From JANXLS01 sp035308565 (lineage in GTDB: Bacteria > Planctomycetota > SZUA-567 > H5-PLA8), in assembly GCA_035308565.1 (NCBI GenBank), contig DATGGK010000038.1:22069-86068 (forward strand): a stretch of DNA of 64,000 bases. The letters are read 5' to 3'. Shown piece by piece: positions 19,028 through 28,916 of this stretch. Under the pieces are notes generated by a model, which was not told the origin of the DNA, ran no database searches, and worked only from the letters and a program-made list of their open reading frames with translations. Each line of letters opens with the position of its first letter. Positions within the stretch are counted from its first letter, which is position 1. A program made the translations under genes and the position numbers.

Positions 19028-21463
19028 ATGCACCGATTGCTCATCACTATGATCCTCCTCACCGCCGCGGCCAACGCCGCCGATTCCGTCCGCGTCGTCG
19101 CCATCCCACCGACGGACAGTGCGTCGCCGCATTACGTCGGCAATCGCGCGCCCCTTCAACCCAGCCCGCTGCTCAAGCTTCCCAACGGTGCGATCGAACC
19201 GCGCGGCTGGCTGCGCCATCAATTGGAACTCGAAGCCGCGGGCATGTGCGGGCACCTCGACGAAGTTTCTCCATTCCTCAAGTACGAAGGCAACGGCTGG
19301 GTCGATCCCAACGGCAAAACCGGCTGGGAAGAACTCGGCTACTGGCTCAAAGGCTATGGCGACCTCGGCTACGTGCTGCGCGACCAACGCATCATCAAAA
19401 ACACGCAGAAATGGATCGACGGAATCCTCGCCGCACAACAGGCCGACGGCTGGTTCGGCCCAAATCCGCTGCGCCTGGCGCTCAAAGGCAAACCCGACAT
19501 GTGGCCGCATATGCCCGTGCTCAACGCGCTGCAATCCAATTACGAATTCACCAACGATCCGCGCATCCTCACCTTCATGAGCCGCTACTTCAAATGGCAA
19601 AACGCGCTCCCGCCCGAGTATTTCTCCGGCAGTTGGCAGCACACGCGCTTCGGCGACAACATCGAAAGCATCTTCTGGCTCTACAACCGCACCGGCGAAG
19701 CCTGGCTGCTTGAATTGCCGCCGAAAATGCACGCGCACTCCGCCAAATGGTCCGAAGGCATCGCCGACTGGCACAACGTTAATTTCACGCAGGGCTTTCG
19801 CGAGCCCGCCGAGCTGTGGCAACTGGCCAAAGAGCCGAAACTGCTCGCCGCGAGCGAAAACGATTATGAAAAAATGATGGAGCTTTACGGCCAATTCCCC
19901 GGCGGCGGATTCTGCGGCGATGAAAATTGCCGCCGCGGCTACACCGACCCGCGCGGCGGCATCGAAACCTGCGGCATCGTCGAATTCATGCACAGCTTCG
20001 AAATGCTCGCGAAGATTTCCGGCAATCCGCTCTGGCTCGACCGCTGCGAAGGCATCGCCTTCAACCTGCTACCCGCGTCGATGACGCCGGACCTCAAAGC
20101 ACTCCACTACATCAACAGCGCCAACGTCACGCAGCTCGACAAAAACAACAAACATCCGGGCATCGCCAACAGCGGCACGATGATTTCGTACAGCCCGTAC
20201 GAAGTGTATCGCTGCTGCCAGCACAACCACGGCATGGGCTGGCCCTATTACGCCGAACACCTCGTCCTCGCCACGCCCGACAAAGGGCTGTGCGTGGTGC
20301 TGTATTCCGCGAGCCTCACCACCGCCAAAGTCGCCGACGGAACGAGCGTGAAGTTGGAACAGACGACGGACTATCCATTCTCCGAATACGTAGACCTGAA
20401 ACTTTCCACCGAAAAGCCCGTTCAATTTCCGCTGTATCTGCGCGTGCCGCAATGGAGCAAAAGCGCTGAAATCAAAATCAATGGCCAACCGCAGACCGTG
20501 GACGCGCAGCCGCTGCATTACATTGCCATCGACCGCACGTGGAATGATGGCGACAAAATCGCGCTCAAATTTCCGATGCAAATCGTCGTCAAAACGTGGG
20601 CGAAGAACAAAAACGCCGTCTCAGTGGACTACGGCCCGCTGAGTTTTGCGCTGGCAATTCCATACAACTCCGTCCGCTACGGCGGCAAACCCGATTGGCC
20701 CGAATCGGAACTCTACCCCACCGCGCCGTGGAATTATGGTCTCGTCATTGACGCCGCGAACCCAGCAGCTTCTTTCAAAGTTTCGCGCCGCGACGGAAAA
20801 CTCGAAGACCAGCCCTTCACCGCTGAAACCGCTCCGATTCAATTGCACGCCACCGGCCGCAAAATCAAAGCATGGACCATGGACAACTTGAACATGGTCG
20901 GAAAACTTCAGCCGAGTCCCGTCAAATCCGACGAACCCGACGAACCGCTGACGCTCGTCCCCATGGGCGCCGCGCGCCTGCGCATCGCCTGCTTCCCGAC
21001 CATCGCCACCGGCGCCGATGGCCACGACTGGGGCGGCGTGCCGGCAATCCGCGCCATGGCCTCGCACTGCTTTGGCGGCGATTCCGTGGATGCGCTGCAC
21101 AGCGACGCGGCCGAACCGAGAAGTTCGCACGACGAAAGCATCGAACGATTCACGTGGTGGGACCACAAAGGCTCGACCGAATGGGTGCAGTACGACTTCC
21201 CCGCGGCGAAGGAAATCTCCAGCGTCGAAGTCTACTGGTTCGATGACACTGGCCACGGCGCCTGCCGCGTCCCCGAATCGTGGAAGGTTCTCTATAAAGA
21301 CGGCGACGCGTGGAAAGAAGTCGATTCGCCGTCCGGCTACGGCGTGAAGCTCGATCAATACAACGCTGTTCATTTCAAGCCGCAGAGCACAATCGCGCTG
21401 CGCCTTGAAGTAAAATTAAAGCCAAACGTCTCCGGCGGAATATTGCGTTGGAAATTCAAATAA
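19028..21463 (+). CDS. Secreted GH127-like (DUF1680) glycosidase with C-terminal discoidin-like domain
   Basis: An 811-residue exported protein with a signal peptide ending ANAA. The central (alpha/alpha)6 domain resembles GH127 beta-L-arabinofuranosidases. Glu313-x-Cys315 (GGIETCGIVEF) and Cys396-Cys397 (YRCCQHNHG) match the zinc-binding and nucleophile cysteine arrangement of that family, and Glu299 in GDEN is a candidate acid/base. A beta-sandwich domain follows. Residues from about 700 on (STEWVQYDFPAAKEISSVEVYWFDD) look like an F5/8-type carbohydrate-binding domain. It probably removes arabinose-like residues from plant or algal glycans. Related families such as GH146 use the same fold, so substrate is uncertain. 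It is preceded by an aldo/keto reductase. Confidence 0.85.
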   Translation: MHRLLITMILLTAAANAADSVRVVAIPPTDSASPHYVGNRAPLQPSPLLKLPNGAIEPRGWLRHQLELEAAGMCGHLDEVSPFLKYEGNGWVDPNGKTGWEELGYWLKGYGDLGYVLRDQRIIKNTQKWIDGILAAQQADGWFGPNPLRLALKGKPDMWPHMPVLNALQSNYEFTNDPRILTFMSRYFKWQNALPPEYFSGSWQHTRFGDNIESIFWLYNRTGEAWLLELPPKMHAHSAKWSEGIADWHNVNFTQGFREPAELWQLAKEPKLLAASENDYEKMMELYGQFPGGGFCGDENCRRGYTDPRGGIETCGIVEFMHSFEMLAKISGNPLWLDRCEGIAFNLLPASMTPDLKALHYINSANVTQLDKNNKHPGIANSGTMISYSPYEVYRCCQHNHGMGWPYYAEHLVLATPDKGLCVVLYSASLTTAKVADGTSVKLEQTTDYPFSEYVDLKLSTEKPVQFPLYLRVPQWSKSAEIKINGQPQTVDAQPLHYIAIDRTWNDGDKIALKFPMQIVVKTWAKNKNAVSVDYGPLSFALAIPYNSVRYGGKPDWPESELYPTAPWNYGLVIDAANPAASFKVSRRDGKLEDQPFTAETAPIQLHATGRKIKAWTMDNLNMVGKLQPSPVKSDEPDEPLTLVPMGAARLRIACFPTIATGADGHDWGGVPAIRAMASHCFGGDSVDALHSDAAEPRSSHDESIERFTWWDHKGSTEWVQYDFPAAKEISSVEVYWFDDTGHGACRVPESWKVLYKDGDAWKEVDSPSGYGVKLDQYNAVHFKPQSTIALRLEVKLKPNVSGGILRWKFK

Positions 21464-21527
21464 CCCCTTCTCCTCTCCGCGCCTTCCTCTGCGCCTCCGC
21501 GCCTCCGCGTGAGACAAATGGGTAGCC

Positions 21528-22850
21528 TCACACTTCTTCCAGCCCCTTCGTCGCATCCCCGAACTTCGGCAGCTTCACATTCATCTTCCCCATCATCGAC
21601 AAATACAACCGGCACATCTGCCGCTCCGGCTTGCCGGTGTAATCCAGAACTCGCCCGCCTTTTATAGCCCCACCGCCGCCGCCCAACATAATGACCGGCA
21701 ATTGTGACGCGTCGTGATTGCCGTTCAACATGCTCGAACAATACAGCAGCATCGTGTTGTCCAGCAGCGTGCGCGAGCCTTCCTGAATCGCGTTCATCTT
21801 GCGCGCGATGTACGCGACCTGCTCGACGAAGAATTGATTGACCTTCAACCAGTCTGGCGTGTCCGTGTGCGAAAGCAGATGGTGAATCATGTAATCCACG
21901 CCCAGATTCGGGAAGCGAAGCGACGAATGATCGTTGTTGAGTTTCAGCGTCGTGATGCGCGTCGTGTCCGTCTGGAATCCAAGCACCAGAATATCCGCCA
22001 TCAAGCGCATGTGCTCGGCGATATCCTGCGGAATGCCGTCCGCCGGTCGCGGCATGTTGGGCTTCTCCAGCGTCGGGCGCCAGCCTTGCAACTCACCTTT
22101 CTTCCCCGCATTTTCAATGCGCACTTCCACATCGCGCACAGATTCGAGGTATTCGTCCAGCTTGCGCTGGTCGCCGGCGCTGATTTGACGGCGCAAATCG
22201 GTCGCGTCCGCCATCACGGCGTCGAGCACGCTCTTGTCGCCCTTGCTCAGTTCGTCTTTGAACAAGCGGTCGAACGCCAGCGCCGGATAAATCTCCAGCG
22301 GCGTCGGCGCCGTCGGCGAACTCCACGAAATGTGAGAGCTATACAGCATCGAGTAATTCTTGTGCACCGACGGATTCGATTTCTCGCAGCCCAGCACCAG
22401 GCTCTGCACTTTTGTCGAGCGCCCGTAACTCTGAGCCAGCAACTGGTCGATGCTCGTCCCCGAACGAATTTCGCCGCCAGACGCCAGCGGTGCGCCCGAA
22501 AGCAAATTCCCCGTCTGCGAACTGTGGATGTTTCCTTTCAGTGCCTCCGCGTTGAACAGCCCGCGGATCACCAGCATCTTCTCGCGAAAATCGCCGAGCG
22601 GCGCGAGGACTTTGCCCAGCTCCATCTCATTGCCTGCGCCTTTCGCCCACCATTCCTTGCTATGAAAACCGTTGCCCGAAAACAACACCGCCAGCCGCAC
22701 CGGCGCGGCGCTGCCGTCTTTTCTATCCGCGGGTTCGTCGCCCCACACGCGAACCGATTCCAGCCACGGCAGCGCCATGCTGACGCCCAAGCCGCGCAAG
22801 AATGTGCGGCGGGCAAATCGATGCGCGGGAATTTCCGCGAAGTTCATCAT
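21528..22850 (-). CDS. DUF1552 secreted protein
   Basis: A 440-residue protein with a twin-arginine-type N-terminus (RRTFLRGLGVSMALPWL), suggesting Tat export. The body matches DUF1552, with LAVLFSGNGFHSKEWW near the start and LKLNNDHSSLRF and LGGGGGAIKGGRVLDY later. DUF1552 proteins occur mainly in Planctomycetota and Verrucomicrobiota next to DUF1592 cytochromes; their biochemical role is not established. It starts 5 bases after the stop of that upstream partner, with GAGGAG from the partner's last codons as ribosome binding site, so the two are translated from one message. Confidence 0.92.
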   Translation of the reverse strand: MMNFAEIPAHRFARRTFLRGLGVSMALPWLESVRVWGDEPADRKDGSAAPVRLAVLFSGNGFHSKEWWAKGAGNEMELGKVLAPLGDFREKMLVIRGLFNAEALKGNIHSSQTGNLLSGAPLASGGEIRSGTSIDQLLAQSYGRSTKVQSLVLGCEKSNPSVHKNYSMLYSSHISWSSPTAPTPLEIYPALAFDRLFKDELSKGDKSVLDAVMADATDLRRQISAGDQRKLDEYLESVRDVEVRIENAGKKGELQGWRPTLEKPNMPRPADGIPQDIAEHMRLMADILVLGFQTDTTRITTLKLNNDHSSLRFPNLGVDYMIHHLLSHTDTPDWLKVNQFFVEQVAYIARKMNAIQEGSRTLLDNTMLLYCSSMLNGNHDASQLPVIMLGGGGGAIKGGRVLDYTGKPERQMCRLYLSMMGKMNVKLPKFGDATKGLEEV

Positions 22851-22855
22851 GTCAT

Positions 22856-25800
22856 TTACTCCTCTGTTGCGTCGCGTCCGCGAATTTCGCGAAACTGCTT
22901 GCTCAACACAATCGTTTCGATCGCCGCGCCGATGCGATACCCGTCCGCCGCCGTGCGCGCCTGCATCTCTTTCAACAGCGGCTCGTCCGACAACTGTACC
23001 CCTCGCCCGAGCGCATAGCCTAACAACTTCCGCGAAAATTGCTTCAAGAAAGCATCGTGCCGCATTTCGAACAAATAGCCGCGCAACCCGTTAAAACCGT
23101 CAATCTCCGTACCGTCAAGCACCTTCGAGTGCGTGTCAATCGGTCGGTTGCCCAAATCCTTTTCGCGGAAGCGCCCGATCGCGTCGAAATTCTCGAGCGC
23201 AAATCCAAACGGATCGATGCGCTTGTGGCACACCGCGCAGCGCGCGTCGCTGCTGTGTTTCTCGGTGAGTTGACGCACGGTCAGCGTTTCGGCGGCTTCG
23301 TCTTCCGGCAGGCGTGGCACGTCTTTTGGCGGGCGCGGCAGTTTCTCACCGAGCAGCACTTCCGAAACCCAATTCCCGCGCAAAATAGGACTCGTCCGCG
23401 ACGCGCCGGATTGCTTCGCGAGCGTCGCCGCCTGCGCGAGAATTCCGCCGCGCGAATATTTCTTCACGCCGTCCACGCGCCGCCATTCCCCGCCGCTCAC
23501 GCCAGGAATTCCGTAATGCTTCGCCAGCGCTTCGTTCAAAAATGTGTAATCGCAATCGAGAACGTTCAGCACCGATTGGTCACGCTGAACCAAGTCCGCA
23601 AAAAATCGAATCGGCTCCTCATACATATCCCCGCGCAAGCCCACAAATGTCGGAAAATGCCGCTCGCTCTTTTCGTTGAGCTCGTCGAAATCCTTGATGT
23701 GCATCCACGCGCAGCCAAATTCCTCGCCAAACCGCCGCACGCGCGCGTCCTGCATCATGCGCCTGGTTTGCGCAACGAGCACATTCGAATCAAGCAGTTT
23801 CCTCGACGCCGCCAGCGCGCGCAATTCTGCGTCTGGCTGCGATGACCACAGAAAATAACTGAGCCGGTTCGCCAGTTCGAACGCATTCACCGGCGCCTGT
23901 TTCGCGCCCGGCGCGGCGACTTCAGCGTGATACAAAAACGCCGGCGCAACCAACACGCGCGCGATCAGCAGCCGAATCGCTGCGTCATGCGCCAGTTCCT
24001 GATCGCGCAGTTTTTTGTATAGCCCGCGCAATTCGTTTTTCTCCACATCCGTCATTGGACGCCGATACGCGCGCTCAGCAACTTCCAGCACGCTGTCCAA
24101 ATGCTTCGGCTGCGTGTCGATCAGCAATTGCCTGAACGCCGCCGCGCGCTGCTTGATCGGCTCGCGCAGCGGCTCCCACACTTTCGGGTCCGCGTCCTGC
24201 GTCGAGAATTGATAAATCTGCTCGAACGCATCGACCGATGTGAGCGCATCCTGAGTGACGTAATGCAACTCGTCCCACAGTCGGTCCAGCTTCGCCTTCT
24301 GCGCGTCGTCGAGCATCAAGCGCGCGAGGTGATGATCTTCGCGATAAAAAAGCGTGAGCGTCACGACTTCATCGACCGGCACGATTTTCGTGTAACACAA
24401 CGCCGCCGGAAAAAGCTGTCGATACTCGTCGTATGCCGCTTCGAACTTCTTGCGCGCCGCGCTCCCGTCGTTCACGATCACGGGCATCGCAATCGAAATC
24501 TGCCGGCTGTCGGATGTCCACGCCATCTTGGCGTCCGTCACCGTCACTTTGCTCGGAACCATCCCCGCTTTCGTCTCCGGCTTGCTCGACGACACCTGCA
24601 ACTGCACGCTGCCCTCGGCCCCGCTCTCCTTATCGAGCGTTCCCGTCGTCACAAATTCGCAGCCCGCGACAAGCTCTGCCGGAAGATGAATCTCGATCAC
24701 CGCCGGCGCTTGCACGCACAGATTCGCCTCGCCAATCGCGCGCCCATTCGGATCTTTTCCGAATTGCGCGGGATCAAGCCCCCACGTTTGAGCGCCGTTC
24801 GCGGCGACCGGCGGATTCTGCGCGTTGGCATCTTTCTTAAGCCCGGCGAAGAGCGGCCCGCTTAGCGACGTCAATTGGCGGTACAATTTCGCATTCGCCG
24901 AATCTTTGTCCGCGGGCGGCACGCCAAGCAGCAGTTTCTGTACTTCGTCCGCGAGCGTGGCTTTCGTCTTCTCATCCGCCGCATTCTGCCATTTGCCCAG
25001 CAGCGATTCCGCCAGAATCGTCGTGCTCATTTCGCCGCCCTTGTCCGGCTCCGTGTAAAAATGCCACACCTCTTTATTGCCGAAGCGATCCGCGTGCGGA
25101 TTTCCGGCGAGAATATCCGGCGACACATCCGCCGCCAGATTCCACACTCGCCCGCCTTCGCCGGAACTCGTGATGACAAGATTCACCGCGGTCAGTCCGC
25201 AGGCGTGATCGCTGTTGCGCGGACCGACTCGCACCGAAATCAAATCACCCGGTTGCACCGAAATTTCGAACGGGCCGGGCTTGAATTCACGCGCGTCCTG
25301 CGCGTGACCGTTCGCGAGACTTTGGCGCGTTGCGCCGCGCCTCATTTCGAGCGACCACAGCGTCCCCGGCCCGCATGCGGAATGCGCGTGCTGTACGACG
25401 GCCTCCACTTTAACCGTCGCCGCAATCGGGCTGCGCCAGCCCACGCACGCCTGCAACTTTGGCGAGGGATGCAGCACAATTCCATGCGGCTTCGCATCGC
25501 CGGGAATGCGCACGAGCGTGTCGGATGAATTCGCGAGGATGTTCGGCGTGTCCTTCGGCCCCCAGCCCTTGATAAAATCGTATTTCGGCGTGCCGTCGAT
25601 CTTTTCCGCAAAATAATTCTGAATCTTCACCGCATTCACATCGCCAACGCCCAGATAAGCGAGCCACGCCGCAAGCGCGTCGGGATCGGCGTCGTATTTC
25701 CGCGCTAACTCCGCCACAGATTTTGAATCTTGAATTTTGAATTTTGAATCTTGAATCCCCTCTGCCGCCGCGCGCAAACATTTCGCCGCGCCGCCAAACA

Positions 25801-27058
25801 CACGCTCCCGCCGCGCCGCATAATCCGCGCTGATCGATCGCACATCTTTGAGCAGCATGTCGGGGCAACCCGGCGCAACCAGACGCGGACGTTCCCAAAT
25901 CACAACATCGCCCGCGTTCCCGTCGCCGGCATCGCCTGCGACGAGGTACAGCGTCACGTCCTTTCCATCCGCGGGCGGCTGAATTTTCACGCGCACATCC
26001 TGCTTCGACGCCATCGGCGTGACCGGCTCCATCCACGCCTTCGGCCCGCCCGCCTTGCCGATGTGCCCGACGCTGGCGAATTTCCACAACGCGGATTGCC
26101 ACTGCACAACTTCGGCAGTCAGCGCTGCCGCATCGTTCGGTTTAGCAGCGCGCCAATTCGCGCGCAATCCATCAAGCAACAGTGACGGCTTGTCGGACGT
26201 AAGCGCATTCATCAAGATGTCGAGATACTTTGCGCTTAGGCCGTGCTTGTGCGCGATCGCGTCAACCTCGCTCCCTTGCGGTCGCGACTCGTCGCGCAGT
26301 TCGATCGTCGCCGCGAAATATTTTTCGAGCGGCAATCTCCCGCCCCCATTCGTCTCGAAGACGATGCCCTGCAAATTGACTTTGTTCCCGCCGCTCTGAT
26401 CCGAATATTCGCGATACAGCGCGCGAATTTCAGCGAGAATTTCCTCTGTCCAATCGCGCCGCGTTGTCTTCGCCGAAAATCGAATTCCGTCCGGCAGCAG
26501 CAGTGCGTGCGTCGCGACTTCTTTTCCCGCGTCGAGGTATTTCGAAAGCAGCGTCGGCGACATCACCAGCGCTTGGCCCGTATTGGTGAATCCCTCGCCC
26601 GCCGCGCCGTCCGCCGGAAACTCTTTTCCGGGATCAAGCGAGTCCACGCCAGTCAGATCGCGAATCGTGTACTTGTATTCCGCGTTCGAAAGCCGCCGCA
26701 AGACCACCGGCCCCGGATCGCCCGCGTGTTCCAGCGCGATCGCGTCCAGCGTCTCGCGCGCCCAGTTCATCAGCCGCGACTTTTTCTCGGCGCTCGGCTG
26801 CGGCTTCTCCTTCGGCGGCATCTCGCCGTCGTTCAATTGCTCCCACACGCGCTGCAAGACTTTGGGCTGGCGTTTTATGCCGGCCAGCGTTGTGAATCGC
26901 TCCAGATCCAAGTCGCCCTTCTGCGCCTCTGTCGAGTGGCAAGTCAGGCACGACTCTTTCAGAATCGGGCGGATGGATTTCTCAAAATCCTCCGCGCATG
27001 CCGCCGGCGCACAGATGAAGAGAGTCAACGAGAAGAGAATACAACGCGATGCATTCAT
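22856..27058 (-). CDS. Planctomycete-type cytochrome c protein (DUF1587/1592/1588/1585 family)
   Basis: A 1400-residue exported haem protein. The signal peptide ends ACA near residue 22 and is followed by CLTCH (37-41), a c-type haem site. An early DLTGVDS segment fits DUF1587, and the C-terminal third fits DUF1595/1592/1588/1585. A second CAVCH is at 1274-1278, followed by KRIDPFGFALENFDAIGRFR, the DUF1588 signature. The middle (about 300-800) contains beta-rich, possibly ligand-binding segments. A 7-bp repeat has been read in frame near residues 435-446. The ATG at 27058 is chosen because only it places a signal peptide first. The family is linked by context to periplasmic electron transfer and polysaccharide use, without proof of function. 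Confidence 0.9.
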   Translation of the reverse strand: MNASRCILFSLTLFICAPAACAEDFEKSIRPILKESCLTCHSTEAQKGDLDLERFTTLAGIKRQPKVLQRVWEQLNDGEMPPKEKPQPSAEKKSRLMNWARETLDAIALEHAGDPGPVVLRRLSNAEYKYTIRDLTGVDSLDPGKEFPADGAAGEGFTNTGQALVMSPTLLSKYLDAGKEVATHALLLPDGIRFSAKTTRRDWTEEILAEIRALYREYSDQSGGNKVNLQGIVFETNGGGRLPLEKYFAATIELRDESRPQGSEVDAIAHKHGLSAKYLDILMNALTSDKPSLLLDGLRANWRAAKPNDAAALTAEVVQWQSALWKFASVGHIGKAGGPKAWMEPVTPMASKQDVRVKIQPPADGKDVTLYLVAGDAGDGNAGDVVIWERPRLVAPGCPDMLLKDVRSISADYAARRERVFGGAAKCLRAAAEGIQDSKFKIQDSKSVAELARKYDADPDALAAWLAYLGVGDVNAVKIQNYFAEKIDGTPKYDFIKGWGPKDTPNILANSSDTLVRIPGDAKPHGIVLHPSPKLQACVGWRSPIAATVKVEAVVQHAHSACGPGTLWSLEMRRGATRQSLANGHAQDAREFKPGPFEISVQPGDLISVRVGPRNSDHACGLTAVNLVITSSGEGGRVWNLAADVSPDILAGNPHADRFGNKEVWHFYTEPDKGGEMSTTILAESLLGKWQNAADEKTKATLADEVQKLLLGVPPADKDSANAKLYRQLTSLSGPLFAGLKKDANAQNPPVAANGAQTWGLDPAQFGKDPNGRAIGEANLCVQAPAVIEIHLPAELVAGCEFVTTGTLDKESGAEGSVQLQVSSSKPETKAGMVPSKVTVTDAKMAWTSDSRQISIAMPVIVNDGSAARKKFEAAYDEYRQLFPAALCYTKIVPVDEVVTLTLFYREDHHLARLMLDDAQKAKLDRLWDELHYVTQDALTSVDAFEQIYQFSTQDADPKVWEPLREPIKQRAAAFRQLLIDTQPKHLDSVLEVAERAYRRPMTDVEKNELRGLYKKLRDQELAHDAAIRLLIARVLVAPAFLYHAEVAAPGAKQAPVNAFELANRLSYFLWSSQPDAELRALAASRKLLDSNVLVAQTRRMMQDARVRRFGEEFGCAWMHIKDFDELNEKSERHFPTFVGLRGDMYEEPIRFFADLVQRDQSVLNVLDCDYTFLNEALAKHYGIPGVSGGEWRRVDGVKKYSRGGILAQAATLAKQSGASRTSPILRGNWVSEVLLGEKLPRPPKDVPRLPEDEAAETLTVRQLTEKHSSDARCAVCHKRIDPFGFALENFDAIGRFREKDLGNRPIDTHSKVLDGTEIDGFNGLRGYLFEMRHDAFLKQFSRKLLGYALGRGVQLSDEPLLKEMQARTAADGYRIGAAIETIVLSKQFREIRGRDATEE
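25721..25755. repeat. Heptamer array (TTTTGAA type, 5 units) inside the cytochrome gene
   Basis: Units TTTTGAA, TCTTGAA, TTTTGAA, TTTTGAA, TCTTGAA follow one another without interruption. On the coding strand they give IQDSKFKIQDSK, nearly the same peptide as in the giant protein. Confidence 0.85.
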
Positions 27059-27093
27059 GAGGAAAACCGGAGCGATCTGGCGGGAGTTTCGTG

Positions 27094-27621
27094 CTAACGC
27101 CGCCATTGTTTTATGCGAGTATACACCGCGCGCGCAAAAACAACGAGCAGCGCCGCCAGCGATCCGGCGGCGATCCACATCACCGGTTGTTGCGTTTGCC
27201 ACCCGCGGACAAAGACTGCAATCCCATCCTGGCAAACGGCAGCAACGTTTCCGCCGTCTTTCGAAAATTGCAGCCACACGATTTTGTGCTCGTTCTTCAA
27301 ATGCGCCTTCAACACGCTGAACTCGCCTTTCGCATCCTTCGAAAACACGTCAATGCCCGCCCCATCCGTCGCCACGCGCGCGCACTCGCTGCCATTTGCC
27401 GAGTAAGCTCGCGCATTAATCAGGTCCTCGACGGACGGCAATTGGTAGCGCGGCTCGCGCGACCCGCCCGACAAAGTCCGGTTCAGCACGCAGTCAAAAT
27501 CGATGTCCGGTACGAAACGTTCGAAGTGCCATTCGTTGCGCATGACGCTCAAGCCGAGCATCGCGCCGGAAAAAATGCAGCCGAGCAGCAAAGTCGAGAG
27601 GTGAAAGGATGGAAGTTTCAT
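27094..27621 (-). CDS. Membrane-anchored protein of unknown function
   Basis: A 175-residue protein that I do not recognise. It has an N-terminal hydrophobic segment (residues 8-26) and a second one (about 146-165) near the basic C-terminus, so most of it would lie outside the cytoplasm. The middle contains NEHKIVWLQFSKDGGNVAAVCQDG, which resembles a single beta-propeller blade. It lies 35 bases upstream of the DUF1592 cytochrome gene on the same strand and is probably its operon leader. The start lacks an obvious ribosome binding site. Confidence 0.6.
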   Translation of the reverse strand: MKLPSFHLSTLLLGCIFSGAMLGLSVMRNEWHFERFVPDIDFDCVLNRTLSGGSREPRYQLPSVEDLINARAYSANGSECARVATDGAGIDVFSKDAKGEFSVLKAHLKNEHKIVWLQFSKDGGNVAAVCQDGIAVFVRGWQTQQPVMWIAAGSLAALLVVFARAVYTRIKQWRR

Positions 27622-27719
27622 CGCGGCCCGCGCTGAAATCCGAACGAATAGTTGCTCATTTCACTCAGTTGCGGCGTTTATAACTTTATCAGGTTTTCTT
27701 TTACTGCGGAATAATATCC

Positions 27720-28865
27720 ATGCCTGCGCCAACGCGACTCACACTGCTCTGCGTGCTCTTAACTGCGGCGTTCGTTTCACTTCGCGCCGAGGACAAAAAA
27801 GACGACCCCGCTTCGGCGCGCGCCAAGCTCCAGGAGTACGTCCGCTTGAGTGCTGAACTCAAGGCTCTCTTTGATCAAAAAAAGTACGCCGAGGCGGCCG
27901 GCATTTGCCGCAAGCTCAGCGAACTCGCTCCGCGCGATGGCGTACCGCACTACAATCTCGCGTGCGCGCTGGCGCATCAATCGAAGAAAGACGACGCGCT
28001 CGCCGAACTGGCCAAGTCGGCGGAACTCGGCTTCAGCGACGCGGCGCTGGCCGAGAAGGACGAAGATCTCGCATCGCTTCGCAGCGAAACGCGTTTCAAA
28101 GAAATTCTGGCGAAGATCAAAACCAACGACGAAGCGCGCGTCGAGAACGGCAAAGATATTCCCGGCGTGAAGACCGTCGAAGGCGCGCCCGCTATCGGAT
28201 TGCGATATCGCCTGCGCATGTCGCCGTCGGCGTCGAAGGAAAAACCGCAGCGCCTGATCGTCTGGATGCATCCGTCGGGCGGTTCGATGAATGCAACGAT
28301 TGAGGCGCTTTCCCCGCGCTTTATCAAGGATGGCTTCGCGTTGATGGTTTTTACGAAGAAAACTTTTGCCGGCTGGAGCGGTGACGATGCCGCGAAAATC
28401 GCGGCAGCGCTCGATGACGTTGTGAAAACGGCAGGCATTTCCGACGACCGCCCCATATTAATGGGCTTCAGCGCCGGCGGACAAATGGCGCTTGAATTGT
28501 GGACGAGTGTCGGCGCTGGTCTCGGCGGACTTGTGCTCGACGCCGCTTACCCCGTGCGCATGGGCGCCGGAGGCAAGTTCGCAAAGATGGATCCGCCAAA
28601 AGATGACGCCGCGCTCAAAACGCCCATGTTCGTGCTCGTGGGCACGGCGGACGGCGGCTCGCAGGTCTGGAAGCAATCCGAGGATGCGTACAAAAAAAGC
28701 GGCATTCCGCTGACGATCGCGTACCTCGAAGGCCGCAAGCACGAATGGCTTTTCGGTAAAAGCGAACTCGACGCGCTCGACAAATGGCTGGCCGATCTCG
28801 CCGCGAAGCCTTCGGCCGATGGAAAATCGAGCCGCTGGCGGCCCGTCTCGGGCGACAAGTTCTGA
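27720..28865 (+). CDS. Secreted TPR-alpha/beta hydrolase fusion
   Basis: A 381-residue protein with a signal peptide ending LRAE. Residues about 40-130 form tetratricopeptide-like helices (YAEAAGICRKLSELAPRDGVPHYNLACALAHQ). The rest is an alpha/beta hydrolase: the nucleophile elbow GFSAGG puts Ser251 in the catalytic position, Asp in VGTADGG and His in GRKHEW complete a plausible triad, and WMHPSGG supplies the oxyanion loop. This resembles feruloyl or acetyl-xylan esterase-like dienelactone hydrolases, but substrate is unknown. It is divergent from the unknown membrane protein at 27094-27621. Confidence 0.8.
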   Translation: MPAPTRLTLLCVLLTAAFVSLRAEDKKDDPASARAKLQEYVRLSAELKALFDQKKYAEAAGICRKLSELAPRDGVPHYNLACALAHQSKKDDALAELAKSAELGFSDAALAEKDEDLASLRSETRFKEILAKIKTNDEARVENGKDIPGVKTVEGAPAIGLRYRLRMSPSASKEKPQRLIVWMHPSGGSMNATIEALSPRFIKDGFALMVFTKKTFAGWSGDDAAKIAAALDDVVKTAGISDDRPILMGFSAGGQMALELWTSVGAGLGGLVLDAAYPVRMGAGGKFAKMDPPKDDAALKTPMFVLVGTADGGSQVWKQSEDAYKKSGIPLTIAYLEGRKHEWLFGKSELDALDKWLADLAAKPSADGKSSRWRPVSGDKF

Positions 28866-28916
28866 TTTTTTAACACGCTCTGGTTTATCCTAATCTGCAC
28901 GAGGAGAGGATTTAGT

